Shown in pieces: positions 12,323 to 20,557 of a DNA stretch of 23,582 nucleotides. The stretch's first letter is position 1. Every line of letters begins with the position of its first letter. The position numbers were made by a program, and so were the translations under genes. The stretch is taken from assembly GCA_030838305.1 (NCBI GenBank), contig JAUTWY010000247.1:1-23582 (forward strand), written 5' to 3'. Origin of the DNA: Acidobacteriaceae bacterium. GTDB taxonomy: Bacteria > Acidobacteriota > Terriglobia > Terriglobales > Acidobacteriaceae. A model generated the notes under the pieces. That model saw only the letters and a program-made list of their open reading frames with translations. It was not told the origin of the DNA and did not search any database.

Positions 12323-14725
12323 ATGGCTTTACCGAACATCGTACTTGCGAAATCCACCCTGAAGATCGTGGGCTCGCTTCGGCCAGTAGGGCAAGAGGCG
12401 TCGACGAGCCGACCCCGCGTGCAAGCGAAGCCGTCGCTACCCAGTCGCATCGCTGTGATCGGAAATTACCTTCCGAGACAGTGTGGCATCGCTACTTTCA
12501 CGACGGACCTGTGCGAGGCCATATCGGCGGAGTACGGAACCGCTCGATTATTAGCGCTGCCCGTAAACGACACGGAACAAGGGTACGGCTACCCGGCGCG
12601 CGTGCGGTGGTCGCTTGCCCAGGACGACGTGCAGTCCTATCAGGACGCGGCTGACTTCTTGAACTTCAACAACATCGACATGGTGTGTTTGCAGCACGAG
12701 TATGGAATCTTCGGCGGTCCAGCCGGAAGCCATATTCTGCAGCTGCTGCGCGGCCTGAAGATGCCGGTGGTGACCACGCTGCACACGGTTCTGCGCGAGC
12801 CTGACCCGAACCAGCTGATGGTGATGGAAGAGATCGCGGAGCTTTCGGACCGGCTCATTGTCATGAGCCAGCTCTCATCCCAGTTTCTGCAGGAAATCTT
12901 CAAGGTTCCGGGCAGCAAGATCGACATGGTGCCTCACGGCGTTCCGGACCTTCCTTTTCTCGATCCCAACTTCTACAAGGACCGGTTCGGCGTAGAAGGA
13001 AAAGCGGTTCTGCTCACCTTCGGCCTGCTCTCGCCGAATAAGGGGATTGAAAATGTGATCCAGGCGTTGCCGCAGATTCTGTCGAAACACAAGAACGTCG
13101 TCTACATGGTCGCAGGCGCGACCCATCCTCATATTCTTCGTCGCGAAGGGGATAAGTACCGAGCGGGTCTACAAGCGCTGGCGAAGGAAGTGGGAGTGGA
13201 ATCGCAAGTGATCTTCCACAACCGTTTTGTCAACCCGGAAGAGATGGTCGAGTTCATCGGCGCTGCGGATATTTACATCACTCCTTATCGCCATGAGGCT
13301 CAGGTGGTTTCCGGAACGCTGGCGTATGCACTTGGGGCGGGGAAGGCGATCATCTCGACTCCATATTGGCACGCGATCGAGTTGCTGGACGACCGGCGGG
13401 GAGCGCTGGTCCCCTTCGAAAATCCTGATGCTATTGCGGAAAAGACGATCGAACTTCTGGATACGCCGGCGATACGGCATGCCATGCGGAAACGCGCTTA
13501 CTTGTTCGCGCGGGACATGATTTGGAAAAAAGTAGCGCAGGGTTACATGGAGAGTTTCTCCCGGGTACGCAGCGACCGCAATGGCACTCCCCGCGTTCAG
13601 TTCTCGGCTCGCGCGATTCAGAAATCGCTGAATCAGTTGCCCGCATTAAAACTGAACCACGTGAATGCGCTGACGGACGATACGGGAATGCTGCAACACG
13701 CGATCTTTACCATCCCCAATCGCGCCGAGGGGTACACCACCGACGACAATGCGCGCGCCCTCATTTTTACGGTGCTGTTGGAATCGGGCAAGAAATACCT
13801 GAACATAAATCAGTCAGTCAAGGCCGAGTCGCCCAATCCCGATTGGGCTTTCCGGTATTCAGCATTCCTCGAGCACGCCTTCAACGCCAAGACAAAAAGG
13901 TTCCGAAACTTTCTCGGCTACGATCATCGCTGGATCGAAGATCAGGGATCGGAAGATTCGCATGGCCGTGCGTTGTGGGCTCTTGGGACCGTCCTGGCCA
14001 AGTCCGCAAATCATGGGTTGAGGGGCGCTGCCGGGCGTTTGTTCGAGTTCTCCCTGCCGGCTGTGGTCGAGTTCTACAGTCCCCGCGCCTGCGCCTACGC
14101 CTTGCTGGGAATTCAGGAGTACCTCCATTCCTACCCTGGAGACCGGGACGGCCAGCACGTACGATCCGCATTAGCTCGAAGATTGCTCGAGATGTATGAG
14201 GCGATCCGGCGTCCGGACTGGAAGTGGTTCGAGGATGTTGCAGCATACGGAAACGCCAGGCTTTCCCAGGCCATGCTGCTGGTTGGGTCGGCTTGCTCGG
14301 ACGATCGTATGATCACCGCCGGCCTGGACTCGCTGGAATGGCTGATGGAAAAGCAGCGTTGCCCAGTGAACCGCCACTTTGTACCGATCGGATCACAAGG
14401 CTTTTACCGTCAGGGTGAAGAACAATCCCGTTTCGATCAACAGCCGATCGAAGCCGCTGGCGCGGTTTCCGCGTGCCTGCAAGCGTACCGCGTAACTGGC
14501 GACAACCGCTGGCGCAGCGAAGCCTGGTCGGCTTTCAACTGGTTCCTTGGCGAAAATGATTTGCAGCTTCCTCTTTATGATTCCGTCAGCGGCGGTTGCC
14601 GGGACGGCCTTCATCCTGATCGTGCTAACGAGAACCAGGGTGCGGAATCCACGTTGTCGTTCTTGATGTCACTTCTGGAAATGCGGTCCCTGCAGGAGTC
14701 AACACAAATGGAAATCCCGTCATGA
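12323..14725 (+). CDS. GT4-family glycosyltransferase with C-terminal helical (alpha-toroid-like) domain
   Basis: 800 residues; ATG at 12323 after GGGGA. After a basic tail (about 1-38) comes a GT-B/GT4 catalytic part (about 40-410). Seen here are RIAVIGNYLPRQCGIATFTT at its start, QHEYGIFGGPAGSHIL, LLTFGLLSPNKGIENVIQAL, and the donor-binding region with ITPYRHEAQVVSGTLAYALG and AIISTPYWHAIELL. The second half (about 430-790) is Trp/Arg-rich and helical (TTDDNARALIF, EDQGSEDSHGRALWALGTVL, NARLSQAMLLVG, EQSRFDQQPIEAAGAVSA), resembling an (alpha/alpha)n barrel as in glycan-modifying enzymes. It likely transfers mannose or a related sugar from a nucleotide donor. Its stop overlaps the GH130 start by 4 bp (ATGA), so the two are translationally coupled. 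Confidence 0.88.
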   Translation: MALPNIVLAKSTLKIVGSLRPVGQEASTSRPRVQAKPSLPSRIAVIGNYLPRQCGIATFTTDLCEAISAEYGTARLLALPVNDTEQGYGYPARVRWSLAQDDVQSYQDAADFLNFNNIDMVCLQHEYGIFGGPAGSHILQLLRGLKMPVVTTLHTVLREPDPNQLMVMEEIAELSDRLIVMSQLSSQFLQEIFKVPGSKIDMVPHGVPDLPFLDPNFYKDRFGVEGKAVLLTFGLLSPNKGIENVIQALPQILSKHKNVVYMVAGATHPHILRREGDKYRAGLQALAKEVGVESQVIFHNRFVNPEEMVEFIGAADIYITPYRHEAQVVSGTLAYALGAGKAIISTPYWHAIELLDDRRGALVPFENPDAIAEKTIELLDTPAIRHAMRKRAYLFARDMIWKKVAQGYMESFSRVRSDRNGTPRVQFSARAIQKSLNQLPALKLNHVNALTDDTGMLQHAIFTIPNRAEGYTTDDNARALIFTVLLESGKKYLNINQSVKAESPNPDWAFRYSAFLEHAFNAKTKRFRNFLGYDHRWIEDQGSEDSHGRALWALGTVLAKSANHGLRGAAGRLFEFSLPAVVEFYSPRACAYALLGIQEYLHSYPGDRDGQHVRSALARRLLEMYEAIRRPDWKWFEDVAAYGNARLSQAMLLVGSACSDDRMITAGLDSLEWLMEKQRCPVNRHFVPIGSQGFYRQGEEQSRFDQQPIEAAGAVSACLQAYRVTGDNRWRSEAWSAFNWFLGENDLQLPLYDSVSGGCRDGLHPDRANENQGAESTLSFLMSLLEMRSLQESTQMEIPS

Positions 14726-15729
14726 CAATCGATACGCAAAAACCTAGGAGCACTTTGAGCACTGGCTTCGAGTCGCTATTGCTTCGGCATCCCGCCAACC
14801 CGATACTCACCAGCAAAGATTGGCCATATTCAATTAATAGTGTGTTCAATGCGGGTGCAACGTTGCTTGCGGATGGTTCCACCCTGCTGCTGTGCCGGGT
14901 CGAGGATCGTCGCGGCTTGTCACATCTGTGCGCAGCACGCTCGGTCAATGGTGTCGATGGATGGCAGATTGACAACGAACCGACACTGATGCCCAGTCCG
15001 AAAGATTTTCCAGAAGAGATTTGGGGAATCGAAGACCCGCGCATCACGTTCGTGCCTGAACTCCAGCAATACGTGATCACTTACACGTCCTATTCGCGGG
15101 GGGGGCCCGGCGTATCTCTAGCTCTGACCAAAGACTTCCGAAGCTTCGAGCGCTACGGTGTGATCATGCCGCCGGACGACAAAGATTCGGCGCTCTTGCC
15201 ACGGCGAATCGACGGACACTGGGCGCTGATCCATCGTCCCGCCACGAATCTGGGAGCACATATCTGGATTTCCTACTCTCCCGATTTGCGCCACTGGGGC
15301 CGGCATCGGCTGATGTTGGAAGCCCGTCGCGGCGCCTGGTGGGACGCGAATAAAATCGGTTTGTCGCCGCCACCGATCGAGACTTCGCGGGGATGGCTCG
15401 TCATTTATCACGGAGTTCGGCACACGCCCTCGGGCTGCCTGTATCGGCTGGGCTTGGCGCTGTTTGAGCTCGAGAATCCGGCAAAGTGCTTGCTGCGAGG
15501 CGATTCCTGGATCTTTGGGCCGGAAGCGGAGTACGAGTGCCACGGCGACGTCGACGATGTCGTGTTCCCCTGCGGCTATACGATGAAGCCCGATGGGGAT
15601 ACCCTCAACATCTATTACGGCGCCGCGGACTGTGCGATCGCCCTGGCGCGGGCCAGCGTGCGCTCTCTCCTAGGCTGGCTGGATACAAATGCAAGTTGCG
15701 ACCGCCGACAGCGGGCAGAAGATATATGA
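14722..15729 (+). CDS. Glycoside hydrolase family 130 phosphorylase
   Basis: 335 residues; the ATG at 14722 overlaps the GT4 stop. GH130 enzymes phosphorolyse beta-mannosides (beta-1,4 or beta-1,2 manno-oligosaccharides) to alpha-mannose 1-phosphate. Seen: NPILTSKDWPYSINSVFNAG, LLLCRVEDRRGLSHLCAARS, GIEDPRITFV with the family acid residue (Asp about 105), WWDANKIGLSPPPIETSRGW, LVIYHGVR, and a late CHGDVDDVVFPCGYT with INIYYGAAD-like end. Length suits the family. The GT4 fusion partner suggests the pair both build and recycle a mannoside-type glycan, with intracellular location likely since no export signal is seen. The subfamily and linkage cannot be told. Confidence 0.92.
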   Translation: MTIDTQKPRSTLSTGFESLLLRHPANPILTSKDWPYSINSVFNAGATLLADGSTLLLCRVEDRRGLSHLCAARSVNGVDGWQIDNEPTLMPSPKDFPEEIWGIEDPRITFVPELQQYVITYTSYSRGGPGVSLALTKDFRSFERYGVIMPPDDKDSALLPRRIDGHWALIHRPATNLGAHIWISYSPDLRHWGRHRLMLEARRGAWWDANKIGLSPPPIETSRGWLVIYHGVRHTPSGCLYRLGLALFELENPAKCLLRGDSWIFGPEAEYECHGDVDDVVFPCGYTMKPDGDTLNIYYGAADCAIALARASVRSLLGWLDTNASCDRRQRAEDI

Positions 15730-16040
15730 CACCATCTATCTCCGCAATGTGAGCTATCTTGCTCAGACGCGAATGTCCGCACCTGTCATTCTCTATTCTC
15801 CTGAGTGTGTAGACGGAGTTGCGACTGCCGAGTTGTAGCTCTCCCTTGGGCCGCTGCGGGGATTGTACGTTAGTCCGCGAAGCGACCACATCCAGCTCAT
15901 CGGCATTCTTCATCCGGGTGCAGGCCGCGAACCTGCGGCCAACACGATTTGACCCTAATGGCTCTTGAACATTCGAAAGTCAGGGAGATGCCTTCAGGCG
16001 GGTGAGAGGCATTCGTTCGCGACAAGAAAGGTGAAAAGCC
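15730..16040. other. Intergenic region with two hairpins upstream of the envelope block
   Basis: 311 bp with no convincing gene. GGCCGC (15923-15928) pairs with GCGGCC (15935-15940); GCAGG/CCTGC offers a competing pairing. ATGCCT (15988-15993) pairs with AGGCAT (16007-16012), just before the ribosome binding site of the next gene. No T tract is seen, so a terminator after GH130 is not obvious. Confidence 0.45.
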
Positions 16041-16232
16041 ATGCCTTTAATTCAACTTCTGGAAGTTCTCATTGTGGTGGGTGTCCTGCTGTGGCTGGTG
16101 AACCGGTTCATTCCCATGCAGGGATCCATCAAGTCAATTCTGAATGGCGTCGTGGTCATCGCCGTGGTTCTGTGGCTGATGAATATTTTTGGACTTTTCC
16201 ACTCGCTTTCCCGGATCCACGTTGGGACGTAA
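16041..16232 (+). CDS. Thivi_2564-family small membrane protein
   Basis: 63 residues with ATG at 16041 and GAAAGGTGA upstream. Two hydrophobic helices (about 4-22, LLEVLIVVGVLLWLVNRF; about 33-52, ILNGVVVIAVVLWLMNIF) flank a short polar loop (IPMQGSIKS). The length and both helices match the Thivi_2564 family of small inner-membrane proteins, whose function is unknown. It leads a plus-strand block of envelope genes; the next gene starts 101 bp downstream. Confidence 0.9.
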   Translation: MPLIQLLEVLIVVGVLLWLVNRFIPMQGSIKSILNGVVVIAVVLWLMNIFGLFHSLSRIHVGT

Positions 16233-16333
16233 AGCAAGTCCTAAAAATAGCGATGAAGAAAAAGGTGAGCGCGTCGACACCTCAAGCCATCGACACATCG
16301 CAACATGGCAGATCGCTGCCTGAAGGAGACATT

Positions 16334-17980
16334 TTGAAAACCAAGCTGTTGTTAGTGGCAGGAATCACCCTCGGTTTGAGTGCGTTTGCTCAAACCAATT
16401 CTCAAACCATTGACGGTGTCGAGCACATGAATTCGACGCCCACGTTCCGCGTAGTTGTGATCAGCCGCAGCGTGCAAGCGGTGAACTACAAACATCGCAG
16501 CGGATCTTCGAAGCTGGATTTTGCAGGCACGACCTTGATGCCAGCGGCCAATGGCGTTGCCGAAGTAAACAGCAGGCGCGGATCCATCGTGATCCAGGCG
16601 GAATTTGGCAACCTGCAAAGACCGACGACGTTCGGCAATGAGTATCTGACCTATGTTTTATGGGCAATTTCGCCCGAAGGGCGCGCCTTGAATTTGGGAG
16701 AAGTGCTGGTGGGCGACAACCATCGCAGCAAGCTGCAAGTGACCACGGACCTTCAGGCCTTCGCTTTGCTTGTTACCGCGGAGCCGTATTATGCGGTTCG
16801 CCAGCCCAGCAACGCCGTGATTCTCGAAAACGTCGTCCGCGAGGACACCAAGGGAACCACCGAGGCGGTGAATGCAAAGTATGAACTGATGGAACGTGGC
16901 GGCTACATTCCCACCGGCTACAAGTTCGATCCCGTAGTTTTGAACGCCAACCTGCCGTTGGAATTCTTCGAAGCGCGCAATGCGCTGCGCATCGCCCAAT
17001 CCGAAGGCGCCGAGCAGTATGCCACGAGCAGCTATGAGCATGCTGTCCAGTTGATGAATCATGCGGATGAGTACGCCATACGAAAGCACATCGACAAAAA
17101 GCCGCTGATTGCGGTTTCCCGTGAGGCAGTGCAGACTGCCGAAGATGCGCGCGCCATCGCAGTCAGGAAAATGGACGACGTCCGGCTCGCGAACGAACGC
17201 CAGGACTCAGCCGATGCCCAGACCCGGGCGCAAGGGCAGACCAATGATGCGTTGCGGCAGAAGGAGCAAGCCGAGTCTGACACCGCGAGAGCTCATGCGT
17301 TAAAGATTCAGGCCGAATCTGATACGGCAGATGCCCAGGCCGCTAAGGCGCAAGCAGAATCCGACGCAGCAAGGGCACGAAACGACGCAACGGATGCACA
17401 AGCTGCAGCCGCAAAGGCGAACGCCGATATGGCGGACAGCCAGGCTGCATCGGCAAATGCCCTCTCGGCCGCGCAAGGGGATGCGGAACGATCACGCCTG
17501 GCGGCACAACAAGCCGATACCGACAAGGCAGCCATGCGCGCGAAATTGTCCGAGCAGTTGAATTCGATTTTGCAGACTCGCGAAAGCGCACGCGGGCTGA
17601 TTGTCAGCATGTCCGATGTGTTGTTTGACACCGGAAAGTACTCGTTGAAGCCGGGCGCACGCGAGAAACTGGCAAAGGTTGCTGGCATTCTGCTGGCTTA
17701 TCCGGGCCTCAACATTGAAGTCGGCGGCTATACGGATAATGTGGGCGGCGACTCCATGAATCAAACCCTGTCGGAAAATCGTGCGGGCTCAGTGCGCGAT
17801 TACCTGGTGCAACAAGGCGTAGCGACCGGGGCGGTTTCCTCGAGAGGCTTCGGCAATACTTTGCCCGTAGCTTCTAATGACAACTCCGCCGGCCGTCAGC
17901 AAAACCGAAGAGTGGAACTTCTCGTCTCCGGCGAAGCCATCGGCGCGCCAGTCAACGCGACCACGGGAAGCTTACGGTAA
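16334..17980 (+). CDS. Secreted coiled-coil OmpA-family protein
   Basis: The TTG at 16334 is chosen as start. It has GAAGGAG six bases upstream and begins a clear signal peptide (LKTKLLLVAGITLGLSAFAQ, cleavage near FA-QT); an in-frame ATG at 16253 would put an odd polar tail before it. The 548-residue product has an N-terminal domain (about 30-190, with VNYKHRSGSSKLDFAGTTLM and TYVLWAISPEGRALNLGEVL), a DUF4398-like helical part, an Ala/Gln-rich coiled coil with repeated KAQAESDAARA-type segments (about 290-400), and an OmpA C-terminal domain (about 415-535). GGYTDNVGGDSMNQTLSENR keeps the Asp and Arg that bind peptidoglycan. Probably tethers the outer membrane or lipoproteins to the cell wall. 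A strong hairpin follows. Confidence 0.9.
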   Translation: MKTKLLLVAGITLGLSAFAQTNSQTIDGVEHMNSTPTFRVVVISRSVQAVNYKHRSGSSKLDFAGTTLMPAANGVAEVNSRRGSIVIQAEFGNLQRPTTFGNEYLTYVLWAISPEGRALNLGEVLVGDNHRSKLQVTTDLQAFALLVTAEPYYAVRQPSNAVILENVVREDTKGTTEAVNAKYELMERGGYIPTGYKFDPVVLNANLPLEFFEARNALRIAQSEGAEQYATSSYEHAVQLMNHADEYAIRKHIDKKPLIAVSREAVQTAEDARAIAVRKMDDVRLANERQDSADAQTRAQGQTNDALRQKEQAESDTARAHALKIQAESDTADAQAAKAQAESDAARARNDATDAQAAAAKANADMADSQAASANALSAAQGDAERSRLAAQQADTDKAAMRAKLSEQLNSILQTRESARGLIVSMSDVLFDTGKYSLKPGAREKLAKVAGILLAYPGLNIEVGGYTDNVGGDSMNQTLSENRAGSVRDYLVQQGVATGAVSSRGFGNTLPVASNDNSAGRQQNRRVELLVSGEAIGAPVNATTGSLR

Positions 17981-17989
17981 AGCAGGCAA

Positions 17990-18014
17990 GGACGCGGGCG
18001 GTTTGCCCGCGTCC
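17990..18014 (+). other. Perfect 10-bp hairpin between OmpA and His/Gln-rich genes
   Basis: GGACGCGGGC (17990-17999) pairs perfectly with GCCCGCGTCC (18005-18014) around a 5-base loop, ten bases after the OmpA stop. There is no T tract. It may end part of the transcripts or stabilise the upstream mRNA. Confidence 0.65.
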
Positions 18015-18042
18015 GCACCGGCAGCAACGGAGGCAACGAGTT

Positions 18043-18855
18043 ATGAGACTATTCGGAATTATCGGCACAACAGTTTTGTCGTTGACCCTTGGCGCGGCGG
18101 CGCCACTATCCGCCCAGCACGAGAAGCAAGACGAAAAGAAAGATCATTCCCAAGAACGACCGGCCAAACACGAGCAAACCAAACCCGCGCAGCAACATGC
18201 TGAACACGCTCAGCAGCAACGACAGCCAGAACAGAAGCAAGAACACGCACAGCACGCTCAACAACAACGGCAGCCAGAACAGAAACAGCAGCACGCCCAG
18301 CAACAGGAACGGCATGCTCAACCACAAAAGCGACAGGAACAGAACAAGCAATCACAGCACGCCCAGCAACGACACGACCAGCCGCAGCACGCCCAGCAAC
18401 GGCCACAGCATGTTCAGCCACAGCAGCGGCACGATCAGAATAGACCGTCGCAGCATGCCCAACAGCGAGGCAATATGCGACGCACGCCGGAACAGCGGCG
18501 CATGCAGCACACGGCATGGCACCAGCATGGCTCCCAGCACTGGGAGACCGAGCACCGTACGTGGCAACAACGTGGCGGCTACCGCGGCTACCGCATCCCC
18601 GATGATCGTTTTCGCGGACACTTTGGCCGGGACCACGGCTTTCGCATCTCGGGCCTGCCGTTCCTGGTTGTAGGCGGATTTCCCCGCTTCCAGTATCAGG
18701 GTTTTTGGTTTAGTGCGGTCGACCCATGGCCGGAGTACTGGGGCGACGACTGGTACGACAACGACGATGTTTACGTGAACTATGTCGATAACGGCTATTA
18801 CCTGTACAACCGCCGGTATCCCAACGTCGGCATTGCGATTGATGTCTCGATGTAG
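18043..18855 (+). CDS. Secreted His/Gln-rich protein
   Basis: 270 residues; ATG at 18043 with GGAGG about ten bases upstream. It has a signal peptide (about 1-25, MRLFGIIGTTVLSLTLGAAA, cleavage near SAQ). Residues 26-150 are an extreme low-complexity Gln/His/Arg region with a near-exact repeat of HAQQQRQPEQKQ, likely unstructured and able to bind metal ions through its many His. The C-terminal part (about 180-270) is aromatic and acidic (RIPDDRFRGHFGRDHGF, VDPWPEYWGDDWYDNDDVYV, NYVDNGYYLYNRRYPN), resembling the YXXD/W-rich ends of periplasmic proteins of the RcnB or DUF3300 kind. Metal buffering in the envelope is inference only. Confidence 0.82.
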   Translation: MRLFGIIGTTVLSLTLGAAAPLSAQHEKQDEKKDHSQERPAKHEQTKPAQQHAEHAQQQRQPEQKQEHAQHAQQQRQPEQKQQHAQQQERHAQPQKRQEQNKQSQHAQQRHDQPQHAQQRPQHVQPQQRHDQNRPSQHAQQRGNMRRTPEQRRMQHTAWHQHGSQHWETEHRTWQQRGGYRGYRIPDDRFRGHFGRDHGFRISGLPFLVVGGFPRFQYQGFWFSAVDPWPEYWGDDWYDNDDVYVNYVDNGYYLYNRRYPNVGIAIDVSM

Positions 18856-18865
18856 AAATTTACGG

Positions 18866-18891
18866 GGTGCAGCCTTGAGAGAGGCTGCGCC
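18866..18891 (+). terminator. Hairpin after the His/Gln-rich gene, possible weak terminator
   Basis: GGTGCAGCCT (18866-18875) pairs with AGGCTGCGCC (18882-18891), ten pairs with one G-T, around a 6-base loop. It is followed by only TTT. It probably acts as a partial terminator or a stabiliser in front of DUF3309. Confidence 0.45.
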
Positions 18892-18918
18892 TTTAGGTCT
18901 AGATCGCAGGAGCAAGAC

Positions 18919-19074
18919 ATGCTTGGAACCATATTGATCGTCATTTTGCTGTTGGCGCTTTTCGGGGCACTGCCACGCTGGTCGCATAGCCGGAGCTGGG
19001 GTTACGCGCCGACCGGGGGCTTGGGGCTAGTACTTCTTGTTGTCGTTATTCTCCTGGTTCTGGGACGCATTTGA
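18919..19074 (+). CDS. DUF3309-family small membrane protein
   Basis: 51 residues; ATG at 18919 with AGGAG seven bases upstream. The product starts MLGTILIVILLLALFGALP, then RWSHSRSWGYAPTGGLGL and a second hydrophobic segment (VLLVVVILLVLGRI). This is the DUF3309 signature almost residue for residue, with a P-x-W-x-H-S-R-S-W-G-Y core. The family has two short membrane helices and no known function. The stop codon at 19072-19074 is two bases before the ATG of the phospholipase-like gene, so translation is likely coupled. Confidence 0.93.
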   Translation: MLGTILIVILLLALFGALPRWSHSRSWGYAPTGGLGLVLLVVVILLVLGRI

Positions 19075-19076
19075 GC

Positions 19077-20402
19077 ATGTCGTACGCAGTAATCTCGCCT
19101 GTCGCTGCTATCTCTGCGAGTTGGCGCCTGCATATCGTCCGAGCAGCAGCGCTTCTGTTTGCCGTGCTCATGTGCATCGGCAGTTCGTCCGCATATTCTG
19201 TTCTGACGCACGAGGAAATCGTAGACCTGCTCTGGACCGACGAGATCAAGCCCTTGTTGCTCCTGCGGTATCCCGGACTTACCGAGGACCAGCTCAAAGA
19301 GGCACATGCCTATGCCTATGGCGGCGCGGTCATTCAGGATCTTGGATATTATCCGTTCGGTAGCCGGCAATTCAGCGATCTAGTGCACTACGTTCGCAGC
19401 GGAGACTTTGTCCGTGAGCTGCTGCTCGAGAGCCAGGATGTTAACGAGTATGCGTTCGCGCTGGGCGCGCTGTCACACTATGCGTCGGATATCGCGGGCC
19501 ACCCCGCGGTTAACCAGGCGGTCGCGATCGAGTATCCCAAGCTGCGGGCGAAGTTTGGTAAGTCAGTGCGATACGCCCAGGACAAGACGGCGCATTTGAA
19601 AACGGAGTTTGGGTTCGACACGGTGCAGGTCGCGAAGAATCGTTATGCCTCGCAGCAGTACCACGATTTCATTGGATTCCAGGTGTCGAAGGCGCTGCTG
19701 GAGCGGGTCTTCCCGGTGGTGTACGGAGTCGAGTTAAAAGATGTGCTTGCCCATGAGGATCTGGCGGTGGGATCGTACCGTTTCGCGGTGAGCCGGCTGA
19801 TTCCGCGTATGACGCAGGTCGCGCTGCAAACCCATAAGAAAGACATGATGCGCGAGACGCCGAACTTCGCAAAACGGAAATTCCTATACCGGCTTTCGCG
19901 GTCGGACTACGAAAAGCAATGGGGAAAAGATTACGTGAAGCCGGGCGTGGGCACCCGGATTTTGTCGACGCTGTTGCGTTACATGCCAAGAATCGGCCCC
20001 TTCAAGGGATTAGCTTTCAATAATCCGACTCCAAAAACCGAGGACCTGTATTTCAAGAGCATCAACACGACCGTCGATCAATACAGGGCCTTCCTCGAAC
20101 AAGTGCGAAGCAATACGCTGGTGCTTCCCAACTGCGATCTCGATAGCGGGCAGCCAACCAAGGCAGCGGAATACTCGCTCACTGACGATGCCTACGCAAA
20201 GTTGCTGGCCCAATTGGCGGAGCGGAAGTTCGATCGAACGTCGCCGGAACTGCGCGATGATATCCTGCTGTTTTATTCTGACTCCTCGGCTGCGATCGAG
20301 ACGAAGAAAGACCAGGTACGTTGGCAAGTGGTGCTTGCTGCCCTGGACCAACTGAAAGCCTCGGCGCCTGCGCCGACGGCAGCGGGTGGCTCCAGCCAGT
20401 GA
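19077..20402 (+). CDS. Zinc-dependent phospholipase C family protein, exported
   Basis: 441 residues from the ATG at 19077; a TTG at 19071 overlapping the DUF3309 stop is possible. A hydrophobic N-terminal segment (about 20-38, RAAALLFAVLMCIGSSSA) looks like a signal peptide. The Zn-dependent PLC-like domain (about 40-200) shows SVLTHEEIVDLLW, QDLGYYPFGSRQFSDLVHYV and the His/Asp-rich FALGALSHYASDIAGHPAVN, which fit the metal-binding pattern of the family. Further helices and a long tail end at APAPTAAGGSSQ. The family includes secreted phospholipases acting on membranes; here it could act on periplasmic or external lipids. No toxin partner is seen. Confidence 0.88.
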   Translation: MSYAVISPVAAISASWRLHIVRAAALLFAVLMCIGSSSAYSVLTHEEIVDLLWTDEIKPLLLLRYPGLTEDQLKEAHAYAYGGAVIQDLGYYPFGSRQFSDLVHYVRSGDFVRELLLESQDVNEYAFALGALSHYASDIAGHPAVNQAVAIEYPKLRAKFGKSVRYAQDKTAHLKTEFGFDTVQVAKNRYASQQYHDFIGFQVSKALLERVFPVVYGVELKDVLAHEDLAVGSYRFAVSRLIPRMTQVALQTHKKDMMRETPNFAKRKFLYRLSRSDYEKQWGKDYVKPGVGTRILSTLLRYMPRIGPFKGLAFNNPTPKTEDLYFKSINTTVDQYRAFLEQVRSNTLVLPNCDLDSGQPTKAAEYSLTDDAYAKLLAQLAERKFDRTSPELRDDILLFYSDSSAAIETKKDQVRWQVVLAALDQLKASAPAPTAAGGSSQ

Positions 20403-20557
20403 TCCGCGCGAACAAGTCGGCGAGTTAACGGTGCTCACACCAAATCTGCGACCAGTCTCGATCGCGAAGTGAGGATCAACTTCGAGTATCCGGAACTAAC
20501 GCATGACAACGCTACAGGAATCCAGATGTGAAGTGTATGGACTCGTAACGACGAATC

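Noticed and set aside
13522..14199. 225-residue frame inside the GT4 gene in another plus frame
   Set aside because: Shadow of the glycosyltransferase; composition is Arg/Pro-rich as expected for an out-of-frame reading of GC-rich DNA.
18059..18517. 152-residue minus frame opposite the His/Gln-rich gene
   Set aside because: Low-complexity Val/Ala reading arises simply from the complementary CAG/CAC-rich repeat DNA.
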